Positions 1-8,839 of a stretch of 64,000 bases of DNA are shown in pieces (positions within the stretch are counted from its first letter, which is position 1; every line of letters begins with the position of its first letter). A program made the position numbers and the translations under genes. Under the pieces are notes generated by a model that saw only the letters and a program-made list of their open reading frames with translations, was not told the origin of the DNA and did not search any database. The DNA is from Tessaracoccus caeni (GTDB lineage Bacteria; Actinomycetota; Actinomycetes; Propionibacteriales; Propionibacteriaceae). Location of the stretch: positions 109,149 to 173,148 of the forward strand of contig NZ_JARGDO010000008.1 in assembly GCF_029211185.1 (NCBI RefSeq), written 5' to 3'.

Positions 1-1
1 C

Positions 2-940
2 GAGTCGGATACCGGCTTCGCCAAGCAGCTTGGAACCTTCCTGGTGGAGACTTTGACGGGCTGGCGAAGCCTGCTTGGCGTCGCCCTGCTCACCGCGGCC
101 TACTCGGGTGCCAACTGGGTAGGCAACCTGAAGCGAGCCGTTCGCGTCATGTGGTGCGACCGGATGGGCGACGCCGCCGAACGCAAGAACTTCTTCGTCG
201 AACTGGGCTGGAACCTGCTGATCTTCCTCGGCTTGCTCTTGAGCGTGGTCCTCGGCATCGCCTTGGCGCAAGGCGGCTCCACATTCTCAGAGCAGTTGAT
301 CGGGTGGCTGGGGTGGTCCCACGTGTCGGGCATCTCGTTCTGGTTGCGGGTGATCAGCATCGCGCTGACGTTCATGGTCAGCTTCCTGCTGTTCGCCTTC
401 CTCTTCGTGGTGCTGCCCAACCAGCCGGCGGCGCGCCGCGTGCGGGCGATCGGCATACTGGCCGGCGCACTCGCGCTGACGGTGATCCAGCAGTTGGCGG
501 GCACCATCATGGGGCTGCTGTCCCAAGGACGCGCAGCCGCCGTGTTCGGGCCGATCATTGTGCTGATGCTGTTGCTCAACGTGCTGGCCAGCATCATCCT
601 GCTGATCGCGGCCTGGATCGGTACCGATCACACCTGGCCGCATTACCGAGCCCAGATTCGCGAGGAACGCGCGCAGGGCACGATGCACGAGTTCGCCTTC
701 GACGAGGATCTCGACGACGAGCCCGTGATTCCCGACCGGGTCGCAGCCGCCATCCCGCTAGACAGCATCCGCGACGCCGCCTTCGTGCCCGAACCCGATC
801 CCAATCTGACCGTGCGCCAGGACGTCGCCGCCAACGCCGTCAAGGTCGGCACCGGCGTCGGCTACACCCTGGGAGCGGCCACCGGCCTCGGTATCGGAGC
901 GATCATCGTCTCGATCGTGAGCTGGTTCCGCCGCCGTTGA
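2..940 (+). CDS. YihY/BrkB family inner membrane protein, 5'-truncated
   Basis: The reading frame is open to the left window edge, so the N-terminus lies outside; an in-frame GTG at 44 is unlikely to be the real start. The visible part has an N-terminal SGANWVGNLKRAV segment followed by at least five hydrophobic helices. This matches the YihY/virulence factor BrkB family (UPF0761), once mis-annotated as ribonuclease BN. The C-terminal about 100 residues form an acidic cytoplasmic tail (EDLDDEPVIP) and then a glycine-rich final helix ending in WFRRR. The biochemical role of the family is not firmly established. The gene ends just before a tandem palindromic repeat and faces the phosphofructokinase gene convergently. 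Confidence 0.8.
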   Translation, partial: ESDTGFAKQLGTFLVETLTGWRSLLGVALLTAAYSGANWVGNLKRAVRVMWCDRMGDAAERKNFFVELGWNLLIFLGLLLSVVLGIALAQGGSTFSEQLIGWLGWSHVSGISFWLRVISIALTFMVSFLLFAFLFVVLPNQPAARRVRAIGILAGALALTVIQQLAGTIMGLLSQGRAAAVFGPIIVLMLLLNVLASIILLIAAWIGTDHTWPHYRAQIREERAQGTMHEFAFDEDLDDEPVIPDRVAAAIPLDSIRDAAFVPEPDPNLTVRQDVAANAVKVGTGVGYTLGAATGLGIGAIIVSIVSWFRRR

Positions 941-942
941 CC

Positions 943-1068
943 CACGCTCTTTGAGGTTGACGCTCTTTGAGGTGCGGAGCGCAGCGGAGCCTCGACAGTT
1001 AAGGAGGGCGCGAAGCACCACAATCACGCTCTTTGAGGTGCGGAGCGCAGCGGAGCCTCGAAAAGAGC
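943..1068. repeat. Tandem copies of a dispersed palindromic intergenic repeat
   Basis: The arm CACGCTCTTTGAGGT occurs at 943. A copy at 960-995 and another at 1025-1068 share GCTCTTTGAGGTGCGGAGCG followed by CAGCGGAGCCTCGA. The ends are roughly inverted (CTCTTTGAGG against CCTCGAAAAGAG). Related copies occur near 12787, 22572, 22675, 22748, 22943, 26461 and 63763. The array sits between convergent genes, three bases after the upstream stop codon. Confidence 0.85.
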
Positions 1069-1100
1069 AGGACCGCAGAACCACACAAGCAAATAGAAAA

Positions 1101-1135
1101 GAACCCCCGCCGCTCCAACGAGTCGGCGGGGGTTC
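1101..1135 (-). terminator. Rho-independent terminator of pfp
   Basis: Perfect 12-bp arms, GAACCCCCGCCG at 1101-1112 and its complement at 1124-1135, form a hairpin with an 11-nt loop. Read on the minus strand it is followed by TTTTCTATTT. It lies 12 bp beyond the pfp stop codon. Confidence 0.85.
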
Positions 1136-1146
1136 TCGGTGTCAGC

Positions 1147-2370
1147 TCAGTGCGAGACCACCGCGGCAGCGGGCTGGGCCTGGCCGATGGCGTCGAGCAT
1201 GTCGATGTACCACTGCTGGGTGATGTCGAACGGCTTGCCGCCCTTGATCCGGTCGAAGGCGATGGCGCTGAGCACGTCGCCGTTCTCCTCGTCGTGGCCG
1301 ATGACGCCGGGCTCGCCGCGCAGGGCGCTGTCGACGGCGAGGTCGGTGCACTGCTTGATCAGCGCCAGGTCGGCGTCGTTGGCGGCGGCCGAGCGGGAGA
1401 AGTAGCCGGACTTCTGGATCATGACCTTCTCGGCGCTCAGCTTCTCCGCGAACTGGGAGGCGAACCAGGCGCCGGGGTTGACCTTGTCGAGCTTCACGTG
1501 GCCGAAGGGATCCCGCGGCACCTCTTCGCCGGCGGCCTCCATCTCGGCGATGATCGAATCGAGGCCGGCGCCCTCCGAGAGGAAGATCGTGACGTTGCCC
1601 ACCTCGTCCATCACCTTGTTCAGGCGCTCGGCCTCGGCGGCGATGTCGATGACGCCCTCGGGCACGTAGACGCCGTGGATGTCCCAGGCCTCGCGGCTGA
1701 GGCCGATCTCCGGCAGCCACCGCTGCTCGTCGAGCCACTCGCGGTACTTCTGCGCGGTGGCGGCGGTCAGCCAGCCGCAGTTGCGGCCCATGACCTCGTG
1801 CACGATCAGCATCCGGGAGCCGGAGTTGTGCTCGGCGACGATGTTCTGGGCGAAGATCGAGCCCTGCTCGGCAGCGGTCCATGCTCCGAGCGACTGGCGG
1901 ATCGGGATCACGTCGTTGTCGATGGTCTTGGGCAGGCCGACGACGGTCAGGCCGTAGTCGTGCTCGGCGAGGTACGCCGCCAGGTCGGCCGCGGTGGTGT
2001 TGGTGTCGTCGCCGCCGACGGTGTGCAGCACGTCGACGCCATCGGCCACCAGGCGATCAGCCGCCACCTGCAGCGGGTTTGCGCCCTCTTCGACGAGGCC
2101 GCGCTTGACCAGATCCTTGGCATTGGTGAGCTTGACGCGCGAGTTGCCGACGGGGGAGCCGCCGAACTTGTGCAGCAGTGCCGCGTCCTTGCGTACCTCG
2201 TCGGTGACGGTGAGGTAGTCGCCCTTGAGCAGGCCCTGGTAGCCGTGCCGGTAGGCGATGATCTCAACCTCGGGGGCGAGCTGGGTGTAGCGCTCGATGA
2301 GTCCGCCGATGGCGGAGGACAGGCAGGGGGCGAAGCCACCGGCCGTGAGGATGGCTACCTTCTGGACCAT
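1147..2370 (-). CDS. pfp: Pyrophosphate-dependent 6-phosphofructokinase
   Basis: A 407-residue enzyme that interconverts fructose 6-phosphate and fructose 1,6-bisphosphate using PPi instead of ATP, so it can work reversibly in glycolysis. It has AILTAGGFAPC at the N-terminus, then GGDDT, where ATP enzymes usually have GGDGS, and PKTIDND. The GGDD and the lysine of PKTIDND are the recognised markers of PPi dependence. The length matches the approximately 400-residue clade found in propionibacteria. The start at 2370 is preceded by GAAAGGA about 5 nt upstream, which favours it over an in-frame start at 2412. It is monocistronic, with its own terminator. Confidence 0.93.
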   Translation of the reverse strand: MVQKVAILTAGGFAPCLSSAIGGLIERYTQLAPEVEIIAYRHGYQGLLKGDYLTVTDEVRKDAALLHKFGGSPVGNSRVKLTNAKDLVKRGLVEEGANPLQVAADRLVADGVDVLHTVGGDDTNTTAADLAAYLAEHDYGLTVVGLPKTIDNDVIPIRQSLGAWTAAEQGSIFAQNIVAEHNSGSRMLIVHEVMGRNCGWLTAATAQKYREWLDEQRWLPEIGLSREAWDIHGVYVPEGVIDIAAEAERLNKVMDEVGNVTIFLSEGAGLDSIIAEMEAAGEEVPRDPFGHVKLDKVNPGAWFASQFAEKLSAEKVMIQKSGYFSRSAAANDADLALIKQCTDLAVDSALRGEPGVIGHDEENGDVLSAIAFDRIKGGKPFDITQQWYIDMLDAIGQAQPAAAVVSH

Positions 2371-2561
2371 GAGGTTCCTTTCTTGCTTTCCAAGAGTGGG
2401 GTGCGGGACCACCTCGTTCTACGACGGGACGTCGGCGCACTACAGGCCACCCTAACGGACGTAGAGATTTCGCGGATAGGCGACCCGGTATGTTCCGCAC
2501 CTTGTCCACAGGACGTCGTGGTCGCGTGGTAGTGACCGAGGGCTCCTGCCAGGATGGGGCG

Positions 2562-2984
2562 ATGAAGAGCGGGAGCAGGGGACTGGCGGTGTCGGTGGAG
2601 GCCGCCATCCTGCTGCCGGTGCTGGTTTTGTTCATCGGTCTGCTCGCGACATCGGCGCGGGTGGCGCTCACCCAACAGGCCTTGAACGCGGTGGCGGCGC
2701 AGGCCGCGCGGGCCACGAGCCTGGAGCGCTCGGCGGCCGAGGGACGCCGCCACGCGGAGGAGGCCGTGGAGGTCGGGCTTCGGGAGCAGGGCGTCGAATG
2801 CCTGACGTCGAGGATCAGCATCGACGCTGCCGCGCTCGAGGCCCCGCTCGGCAGCTCTGGCGAGGTGAAGATCTCGATCGACTGCGTGATCGGTGTCGCG
2901 GACGTGACCTTGCCGACCTTTCCCGGCAGTTTCCCGCTGACGGGCCACGCCACGTCGTCGGTGGATCGATACCGGCACCGGTAG
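2562..2984 (+). CDS. TadE-like pilus/secretion family protein, isolated
   Basis: A 140-residue protein beginning MKSGSRGLAVSVEAAILLPV. A short positive N-terminus followed by S-V-E-A and one hydrophobic helix is the TadE/TadG pattern: the Glu five positions into the helix resembles pseudopilin processing sites. The remainder is predicted extracytoplasmic, with two cysteines (VECLTS and IDCVIG) that could pair. TadE proteins normally sit in tad/flp pilus clusters, but no prepilin peptidase, TadA ATPase or other Tad gene is adjacent. Function is therefore unassigned beyond the family. AGGA lies upstream of the ATG. Confidence 0.6.
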   Translation: MKSGSRGLAVSVEAAILLPVLVLFIGLLATSARVALTQQALNAVAAQAARATSLERSAAEGRRHAEEAVEVGLREQGVECLTSRISIDAAALEAPLGSSGEVKISIDCVIGVADVTLPTFPGSFPLTGHATSSVDRYRHR

Positions 2985-2987
2985 AGT
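2982..2987 (+). promoter_or_regulatory. -10-like hexamer for leaderless start of the YciO gene
   Basis: TAGAGT is followed by exactly 6 nt and then ATG at 2994. There is no Shine-Dalgarno. The hexamer overlaps the stop codon of the upstream TadE-like gene. Confidence 0.45.
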
Positions 2988-2993
2988 GTGGTG

Positions 2994-3614
2994 ATGGCCC
3001 AGTTCATCGATATTCATCCGGTCAATCCGCAGCCTCGGGCGCTCCAGCAGGCCGTGCGTATCCTCCAAGACGGCGGCCTGATCGTATACCCCACGGACTC
3101 CTGTTTCGCGCTCGGCTGCACGCTCGGTAACTCCGCAGGCATTGAGCAGATCAAGCGGATCCGCAACCTGAACGACAAGCATCACTTCACGTTGATCGTC
3201 GACGAGTTCGCCAAGCTCGGCCAGTTCGTCGAGATGGACAACTGGAAGTTCCGCATGGTGAAGGCGGCCACACCCGGCCCCTATACCTTCATCCTGAAGG
3301 CCACCCGCGAGGTGCCGAAGATGATGCAGCATCCGAAGAAGCGCACGGTGGGCGTACGGATTCCCAATCACCGCACCACGCGCGCGCTGCTCGACGCACT
3401 GGGCGCTCCGCTGCTGTCCTCGACCCTGCTGCTGCCCGACGAGGATCAGCCGCTGGTCGACTCCTGGGAGATCAAGGAACGCCTCGATCACCAGGTGGAT
3501 GCCGTCATCGACTCGGGGGAATGCGGCACCGAGCCCACCACCGTCGTCGACCTCACCGGCGACGAGCCCGTCGTCGAGCGCGTCGGTGCAGGGGATCCGT
3601 CACCTTTCGAGTAG
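2994..3614 (+). CDS. YciO-type Sua5/YrdC domain protein
   Basis: A 206-residue protein with one YrdC-like domain over most of its length. Recognisable elements are [16 protein letters not shown] near residues 27-42, [39 protein letters not shown] and [11 protein letters not shown]. Related Sua5/TsaC enzymes make threonylcarbamoyl-AMP for tRNA t6A modification. The closest pattern here, with [11 protein letters not shown] and SSTLLLPDE, is the YciO subgroup, whose physiological role is less certain, so tRNA modification is only a possibility. The start at 2994 is chosen because a -10-like TAGAGT sits 6 nt upstream; GTG codons at 2988 and 2991 are alternatives. Confidence 0.8.
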   Translation: MAQFIDIHPVNPQPRALQQAVRILQDGGLIVYPTDSCFALGCTLGNSAGIEQIKRIRNLNDKHHFTLIVDEFAKLGQFVEMDNWKFRMVKAATPGPYTFILKATREVPKMMQHPKKRTVGVRIPNHRTTRALLDALGAPLLSSTLLLPDEDQPLVDSWEIKERLDHQVDAVIDSGECGTEPTTVVDLTGDEPVVERVGAGDPSPFE

Positions 3615-3623
3615 CCGCAGCGC

Positions 3624-3629
3624 TAAGGT
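3624..3629 (+). promoter_or_regulatory. -10-like hexamer for leaderless start of the DUF1846 gene
   Basis: TAAGGT is followed by 7 nt and then GTG at 3637. The AAGG within it could alternatively act as a weak Shine-Dalgarno. Confidence 0.4.
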
Positions 3630-3636
3630 TGGCCGG

Positions 3637-5124
3637 GTGAGAGAGCCCGGATTCGATCGTGAGCGTTACCTGGCGATGCAGTCGCAGCACATCCAGCAGC
3701 GACGCGAGCAGTTCGGCGGCAAGCTGTACCTAGAATTCGGCGGCAAGCTGTTCGACGACAACCACGCCTCCCGGGTACTGCCGGGCTTCACCCCGGACAA
3801 CAAGATCCGGATGCTGGAGCAGCTTTCCGACGAGGTAGAGATCGTGATCGTGATCAACGCGATGGATCTGCAGCGCAACAAGATGCGCTCCGATGTCGGC
3901 ATCGCGTACGACGCGGACGTGCTGCGGCACATCGATGTGTTCCGCTCCTACGGCCTCTACGTCGGCTCCGTCGTGATCTCGCACGTCACCGACGACAATC
4001 GCCAGGCCAGGGCGTTCAAGCGGAAGCTGGAGCGGCAGGGCATCAAGGTCTACCGGCACTATCCCATCAAGGGTTATCCCAACGACGTGCAGCTGGTGGT
4101 CAGCGACCATGGCTACGGCCGCAACGACTACATCGAGACCAGCCGTGACCTCATCGTCGTGACCGCGCCGGGACCGGGCAGCGGCAAGATGGCCACCTGC
4201 CTGTCGCAGCTGTTCCACGACCATCAGCGGGGCATCAGTTCCGGCTACGCCAAGTACGAGACCTTCCCCATCTGGAACCTCCCGCTCGACCATCCGGTCA
4301 ACGTCGCTTACGAGGCCGCCACTGCCGACCTGGACGACGTCAACATGATCGACCCCTTCCATCTGGCGGCCTATGGCAGCTCGGCGGTGAACTATAACCG
4401 CGACGTCGAGGTCTTCCCCGTGCTCTCGCTGTTGTTCGAGCGGCTGCTCGGCTCGTCACCGTACAAGTCGCCCACCGACATGGGCGTCAACATGGCCGGG
4501 CACTGCATCTCCGACGACGACATCTGCCGTCGGGCCTCCGAGCAAGAGGTGATCCGGCGCTACTATCAGGCGCTGGTGCAGGAGAAGAAGGACGAACTCG
4601 AACCCCACATGTCCAACCGGATCGCCCTGCTGATGAGCAGCCTCGGGGTGAAGCCGGAGGATCGCCCCGTCGTCGCTCCGGCGCTCGAGCGCGCGCGGCG
4701 TACGAAGGAGCCCGCCGCAGCACTGGAGCTGCCGGACGGCCGGATCATCACCGGCAAGACGTCCCCGCTGCTGGGAGCCTGCTCAGCTATGCTGCTGGAT
4801 TCGCTGAAGGCTCTCGCCGGCATCGATCCCGCGGTGCGACTGCTGGCACCGGAGTCGATCGAACCGATCCAGCGCCTCAAGACCGAGCACCTGGGCAGCC
4901 GCAATCCGCGTCTGCACACCGACGAGGTCCTGATCGCCTTGTCGGTCAGCGCCAACGGTGACGAGCACGCTCGACGTGCCCTGGAGGTGCTGCAAGAGCT
5001 GCGCGGCTGCAACGTGCACACGAGCGTGATCCTCGGCCCCGTCGACGAGGCCATCTTCCGCAACCTCGGCGTCCAGATCACCAGCGAGCCCGTCTACCAG
5101 ACCAAGCGCCTCTACCGTCGTTGA
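3637..5124 (+). CDS. DUF1846 (UPF0371) family protein
   Basis: A 495-residue cytosolic protein. It contains [21 protein letters not shown] near residue 30, [16 protein letters not shown] near 180 (a phosphate-loop-like GPGSGK), [16 protein letters not shown], and [15 protein letters not shown] in the middle. These are hallmarks of DUF1846, and the length is the family norm. Structures of the family suggest nucleotide or metabolite binding, but no reaction is established that I can name. The GTG start is favoured because conserved sequence begins about 20 residues later and the frame upstream overlaps the YciO gene. It is probably transcribed separately from YciO. Confidence 0.85.
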   Translation: MREPGFDRERYLAMQSQHIQQRREQFGGKLYLEFGGKLFDDNHASRVLPGFTPDNKIRMLEQLSDEVEIVIVINAMDLQRNKMRSDVGIAYDADVLRHIDVFRSYGLYVGSVVISHVTDDNRQARAFKRKLERQGIKVYRHYPIKGYPNDVQLVVSDHGYGRNDYIETSRDLIVVTAPGPGSGKMATCLSQLFHDHQRGISSGYAKYETFPIWNLPLDHPVNVAYEAATADLDDVNMIDPFHLAAYGSSAVNYNRDVEVFPVLSLLFERLLGSSPYKSPTDMGVNMAGHCISDDDICRRASEQEVIRRYYQALVQEKKDELEPHMSNRIALLMSSLGVKPEDRPVVAPALERARRTKEPAAALELPDGRIITGKTSPLLGACSAMLLDSLKALAGIDPAVRLLAPESIEPIQRLKTEHLGSRNPRLHTDEVLIALSVSANGDEHARRALEVLQELRGCNVHTSVILGPVDEAIFRNLGVQITSEPVYQTKRLYRR

Positions 5125-5142
5125 TGTGAGAGCTGAGACGAG

Positions 5143-6159
5143 ATGACAATGCCCCTGCCGAGGATCTCTCGTGCGATCGCGGCGGTGTTGTCGGGTGGTC
5201 TCGTGCTCGCGGGGTGCACCGTCGGCGTCGAAGAGAGCGATGAGGAGGTACTTGGCGCTCTCGACGAATACATGCGGGTGCTGTGGGATGTGCAGGACAT
5301 GACGGAGGATGCCCTCAAGAAGGCGCATATGGCTCGCGAAGAGTTCACCGCGAGGTGCATGCACGAGCAGGGTTGGACCTACACGCCACTGCCCTTCGAG
5401 ACGGTGTCGGTCATCGTCGTCGATGGCAGGCAGGAGACCCAGCGCGATGCACAGCGGCGCGGCACGTTGGAGTACGCGCAGAAGTTCGGGTACGGGGTGA
5501 TCTCTTCGCCTGAGCAGGAGATGAGAGGCGAACCCGACATCGCACCGCCGCTCGATGTCAATCCCAACGACGCCTACGTGGAGTCCCTCACTGAGTCGGA
5601 GAGGGCCGTATACAACGAAGCGCTGTTCGGCACAGGCACCGTTGTCGACGAGGAGTTCGATGACGAGGGTAACCCGATCGTGCAGGAGATCGACTGGAGC
5701 ACGATGGGCTGCAACGGGAGGGCCTGGGCGGAGACCGAAATCGATCAGCCGTTCTTGAACTCGGAGGTCGCCGACCTGATAGCTCTCGGTGGTGACGACC
5801 TCTACCCGAGCCACGAGAACAACGAGGACATGGCAGCCCTCGAGGACGAATGGGCGTCGTGCATGGCGGGGAGGGGGCACTATTTCTCGACCCGTTCGGA
5901 GGCCGAGCAGCATGTCGACGACGAGCTCGCCCGGCTCTGGGAACGGGTCGATCTGGCCGAGCAACCCGACGGTCCGTCGAAGGATGACATGGCCGCCCTG
6001 CAAGCGCGGGAGATCGAGCAGGCGGTCGCCGACGTGACGTGCGCCCAGCAGGTCGATTACGACGGGCGCGCAGATGCGGTGATGCGGGTGGCTCAGCAGA
6101 AGTTCGTCGATGCGCACAAGGCCGAGTTGGACGCGCTGGTGGCGAAGTACAAGGCGTGA
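5143..6159 (+). CDS. Four-cysteine lipoprotein, paralogue 1
   Basis: A 338-residue lipoprotein. Its signal peptide ends in the lipobox LAGC, so Cys26 would be lipidated after Sec export. The mature part is acidic and has four conserved cysteines, in RCMHEQGWTY, GCNGRAW, SCMAGRGHYF and TCAQQVDYD, followed by a charged helix QQKFVDAHKAELDALVAKY. The next two genes encode paralogues with the same four-cysteine pattern. No enzymatic motif is visible. Two disulfides in the extracellular domain are a plausible inference. Position upstream of a MacAB-like transporter suggests a cell-envelope role coupled to that transporter. The start context (GAGACGAG) is weak. Confidence 0.75.
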   Translation: MTMPLPRISRAIAAVLSGGLVLAGCTVGVEESDEEVLGALDEYMRVLWDVQDMTEDALKKAHMAREEFTARCMHEQGWTYTPLPFETVSVIVVDGRQETQRDAQRRGTLEYAQKFGYGVISSPEQEMRGEPDIAPPLDVNPNDAYVESLTESERAVYNEALFGTGTVVDEEFDDEGNPIVQEIDWSTMGCNGRAWAETEIDQPFLNSEVADLIALGGDDLYPSHENNEDMAALEDEWASCMAGRGHYFSTRSEAEQHVDDELARLWERVDLAEQPDGPSKDDMAALQAREIEQAVADVTCAQQVDYDGRADAVMRVAQQKFVDAHKAELDALVAKYKA

Positions 6160-6324
6160 GGCAGCTAGGAGATTTCTCGGGCAACGACGTGCAGATCGGA
6201 AGTGTGTCAAAAAGTCAAGACTCTGCGGTCGTCGATCTTTGTGTTCGCTGTGCGACTCACGCGCCCCACTCGCCTGAAACTGTCCCGGTTTCACAGGGTT
6301 CGCGGGTCCGCTTCGGGTGTATGT

Positions 6325-6333
6325 GGATAGCCT
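6325..6333 (+). promoter_or_regulatory. Possible -10 region of lipoprotein 2
   Basis: GGATAGCCT occurs in the 264-bp gap between lipoproteins 1 and 2. A near-identical GGATAGCAT occupies a similar position (about 90 bp before the start) ahead of lipoprotein 3. The remainder of this gap shows no gene or strong hairpin. Confidence 0.3.
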
Positions 6334-6423
6334 GACGGCGTTCGGGTCGCGGCGGCGCGGCCCGGTCCATCGGCCCGCCCGGCAAAGATGCACCCCGGAG
6401 CGGACAGACGAAATGAGGTAACG

Positions 6424-7455
6424 ATGCGCGTCAACAGGTTCCCCCGAGTTCTCGTGGCGGCGGTGATGGCCGGCGGCCTCGTGCTGACCGGCTGCTCGAA
6501 GGACGACGGCAAGGTCGATCCGGAAGCGATGGGCCCCCTTCAGGAGTACCTGCAGGTGATCTGGGGATCTGAAGAATGGACCGCAGACCGCGCGAAGCAG
6601 GAACACGTCCAGCGCGAGGAACTCATCGCGAAGTGCATGAGCGAACAGGGATGGGAGTACAAGCCCCAGCCGTGGCAGGACAGCTGGTATCAGAGTTCCG
6701 ACGATTTGGCCGAGGACGGCCCGCAGTGGGGCACCATCGAGTTCGCCAAGGAGTACGGCTACGGTGCGGTGAAGTCTCCGTGGAACACGGACGAAGAGGT
6801 GATCGAGGATCCTGTTGAAGATCCCGAGCAGTACGTCGACGTCAACGAGGAGTACGTGATGTCGCTGCCCGAGTCGCAGCGCGACGCCTACTACGAGGCC
6901 CTGCATGGCAAGTGGGAGGAGTACGAAGAGCTCGATCCCGATGGCAATCCGATCGAACCCTCCTACGACCCCAGCAAGCAGGGCTGCTGGGGCAAGGCGT
7001 ACGCCGAGGAGCAGGGCGAGCAGCCGTGGGAGGATCCGGAGTTCAAGGAACTGATGGAGCGCATGGAGACCGAGGTCTGGGGTATCTACGGCTCCGACAG
7101 CGGCGAGATGGCCGAAGTGAACAGCGAGTGGGCTACGTGCATGAGCGGCAAGGGCTACGCGTTCACCTCCCGTAACGAACCTTCGGATCAGATCTACGAG
7201 AAGCTCAACAAGATCTATGAAGACCAGGGCACCCAGGAGAACCCGAACGAAGCCGAGATCAAGGAGCGGCAGGACGCGCTCCACGCCGAGGAAGTCAAGC
7301 TGGCCACCGACGACTTCACCTGCGCCGACGAGGTCAAGTACGACAAGCGCGCTCAGGAGATTCAGTTCGCCGCGGAGCAGAAGTTCGTCGACGAGAACAA
7401 GTCGGCGCTGGAGGCGATGAAGGCGAAGTACAAGGACAAGAACAAGAGCGAATAG
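6424..7455 (+). CDS. Four-cysteine lipoprotein, paralogue 2
   Basis: A 343-residue protein starting MRVNRFPRVLVAAVMAGG with lipobox LTGC. It is very similar to the downstream lipoprotein: both share EYLQ or KYLQ..LWG near the mature N-terminus, KCMSEQGWEY, EFAKEYGYGAV, YVMSLPESQRDAYYEALHGKW, DPDGNPIEPSYDPS, GCWGKAY, TCMSGKGYAF and FTCADEVKYD. The ATG at 6424 has GAGG upstream and matches the N-terminus of paralogue 3, so longer upstream readings are rejected. The protein is strongly acidic. Function is unknown. Confidence 0.78.
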   Translation: MRVNRFPRVLVAAVMAGGLVLTGCSKDDGKVDPEAMGPLQEYLQVIWGSEEWTADRAKQEHVQREELIAKCMSEQGWEYKPQPWQDSWYQSSDDLAEDGPQWGTIEFAKEYGYGAVKSPWNTDEEVIEDPVEDPEQYVDVNEEYVMSLPESQRDAYYEALHGKWEEYEELDPDGNPIEPSYDPSKQGCWGKAYAEEQGEQPWEDPEFKELMERMETEVWGIYGSDSGEMAEVNSEWATCMSGKGYAFTSRNEPSDQIYEKLNKIYEDQGTQENPNEAEIKERQDALHAEEVKLATDDFTCADEVKYDKRAQEIQFAAEQKFVDENKSALEAMKAKYKDKNKSE

Positions 7456-7622
7456 CGGGTCGAAGCGGTGGGTCGCACGAAGATCGAACGACAGCGTCGA
7501 AGTCAAGAGCCCTTGGCCATCGATCTCTTCCACGGCCGTGTGACCCCCGCTTCGAGTCCTCTTCCTCATGCCCCCCGGACGTCTCGTTTCGGGTGGCCGA
7601 AGCAGGAACCTCGCCGGGCGAC

Positions 7623-7631
7623 GGATAGCAT
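7623..7631 (+). promoter_or_regulatory. Possible -10 region of lipoprotein 3
   Basis: GGATAGCAT lies in the 261-bp gap between lipoproteins 2 and 3 and parallels GGATAGCCT ahead of lipoprotein 2. Independent transcription of each paralogue is inferred. I see no other element in this gap. Confidence 0.3.
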
Positions 7632-7716
7632 GGCGAGTGTCGGACATGACAGCGTGGTCCGATCCACGAGCCGTCAGGGGAGCACAAGCCCGGCGGAGAG
7701 GCGAAAAGAGGTAGCG

Positions 7717-8742
7717 ATGCGCGTCAACAGGATCCCTCGGATCATCGCGGTGATGGTGCTGGCCGGTGGCCTCGCTCTGACCGGCTGCTCGAAGGACACG
7801 GAGAAGAACGAGGAAGAGCCCGTCGGCCCCCTCGACAAGTACCTTCAGGCGCTCTGGGGCAACGAAGAGTTCGACGAAGAGAAGTACAAGAAGGAAGAGG
7901 CCGAGCGCCAGGAGTTCATCGCCAAGTGCATGAGCGAGCAGGGCTGGGAGTACATCCCCGTGCCGTACCAGGACGGCGGTGTGGTCATCGGCGATGATGG
8001 CGACGGCGACGAAGGACCGGCCTACGGCACGCTCGAGTTCGCCCAGAAGTACGGCTACGGCGCGGTCAACTGGCCCGGTCAGGACGAGACGGAAGAGCCC
8101 GAGGCTCCGATGCCGGAGGAGGAGTACGTCGATCCCAACCAGGATTACGTGATGTCGCTCACCGAGAAGGAGCAGTCCGCCTACTACGAGGCCCTCTACG
8201 GCAAGTGGGACGACTTCCAAGAGCTCGACCCCGACGGCAACCCGATCGAACCGTCGTACGACCCCAGCCAGATGGGCTGCTATGGCAAGTCCGAGGCGGA
8301 GATCAACGGCGACCAGGTCTGGAACGATCCCGACTACGAGGAGCTCATGAACAGCATGAGCGAGGATCTATACCCCACGTCCGAGAACAACGACGAGATG
8401 CGGACGCTCGAGAGCGAATGGGCCACCTGCATGACGGGCAAGGGCTACGCGTTCTCCACCCGTCAAGAGGCGCAGCAGTACATCTGGGACAAGGTCAGCG
8501 CGCCCTACGACAACCATGACTGGGAAGCTCAGCCGGACGGCCCGGACGAGGCTGCGGTGAACGCGGCCCGCGAGGCGGTCCAGGAAGAGGAGATCAAGCA
8601 GGCCGTCGACGACTTCACCTGCGCCGACGACATCAAGTACGACGACAAGATGCAGGAGATCTACTTCGCGAATCAGCAGAAGTTCGTCGACGAGCACAAG
8701 ACCCAGCTGGAAGCACTGGTCGCAAAGTACGGAAAGAACTGA
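7717..8742 (+). CDS. Four-cysteine lipoprotein, paralogue 3
   Basis: A 341-residue lipoprotein starting MRVNRIPRIIAVMVLAGG with lipobox LTGC. It shares the full architecture of paralogue 2, including KCMSEQGWEY, DPDGNPIEPSYDPS, GCYGKSE, TCMTGKGYAF, FTCADDIKYD and a C-terminal QQKFVDEHKTQLEALVAKYG helix. It is marginally closer to paralogue 1 in having QEAQQYIWDKV where paralogue 1 has SEAEQHVDDEL. The ATG is preceded by AGAGGTAGCG. It is followed 98 bp later by the membrane-fusion protein gene. The three genes look like local duplications; function is unknown. Confidence 0.78.
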   Translation: MRVNRIPRIIAVMVLAGGLALTGCSKDTEKNEEEPVGPLDKYLQALWGNEEFDEEKYKKEEAERQEFIAKCMSEQGWEYIPVPYQDGGVVIGDDGDGDEGPAYGTLEFAQKYGYGAVNWPGQDETEEPEAPMPEEEYVDPNQDYVMSLTEKEQSAYYEALYGKWDDFQELDPDGNPIEPSYDPSQMGCYGKSEAEINGDQVWNDPDYEELMNSMSEDLYPTSENNDEMRTLESEWATCMTGKGYAFSTRQEAQQYIWDKVSAPYDNHDWEAQPDGPDEAAVNAAREAVQEEEIKQAVDDFTCADDIKYDDKMQEIYFANQQKFVDEHKTQLEALVAKYGKN

Positions 8743-8839
8743 TCATCCGGCGGTAAGTCGGATGCAACCAGATGCCCACCCTGGAGCGTCGTGGTGATAG
8801 ACGGATGGACAGTGACGAACTCATGAGGAGCGTTCGATA

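Noticed and set aside
1033..2532. 499-codon plus-strand frame opposite pfp.
   Set aside because: It is antisense to a clear phosphofructokinase and begins inside the palindromic repeat.
7468..7716. Upstream extension of the third lipoprotein frame.
   Set aside because: It would bury the signal peptide; the paralogue and the AGAGGT site fix the start at 7717.
4783..8220. 1145-codon minus-strand open frame across the lipoprotein genes.
   Set aside because: It mirrors the acidic, GC-ending codons of the lipoproteins (Leu/Val/His-rich product), has no recognisable domain and spans two intergenic gaps.
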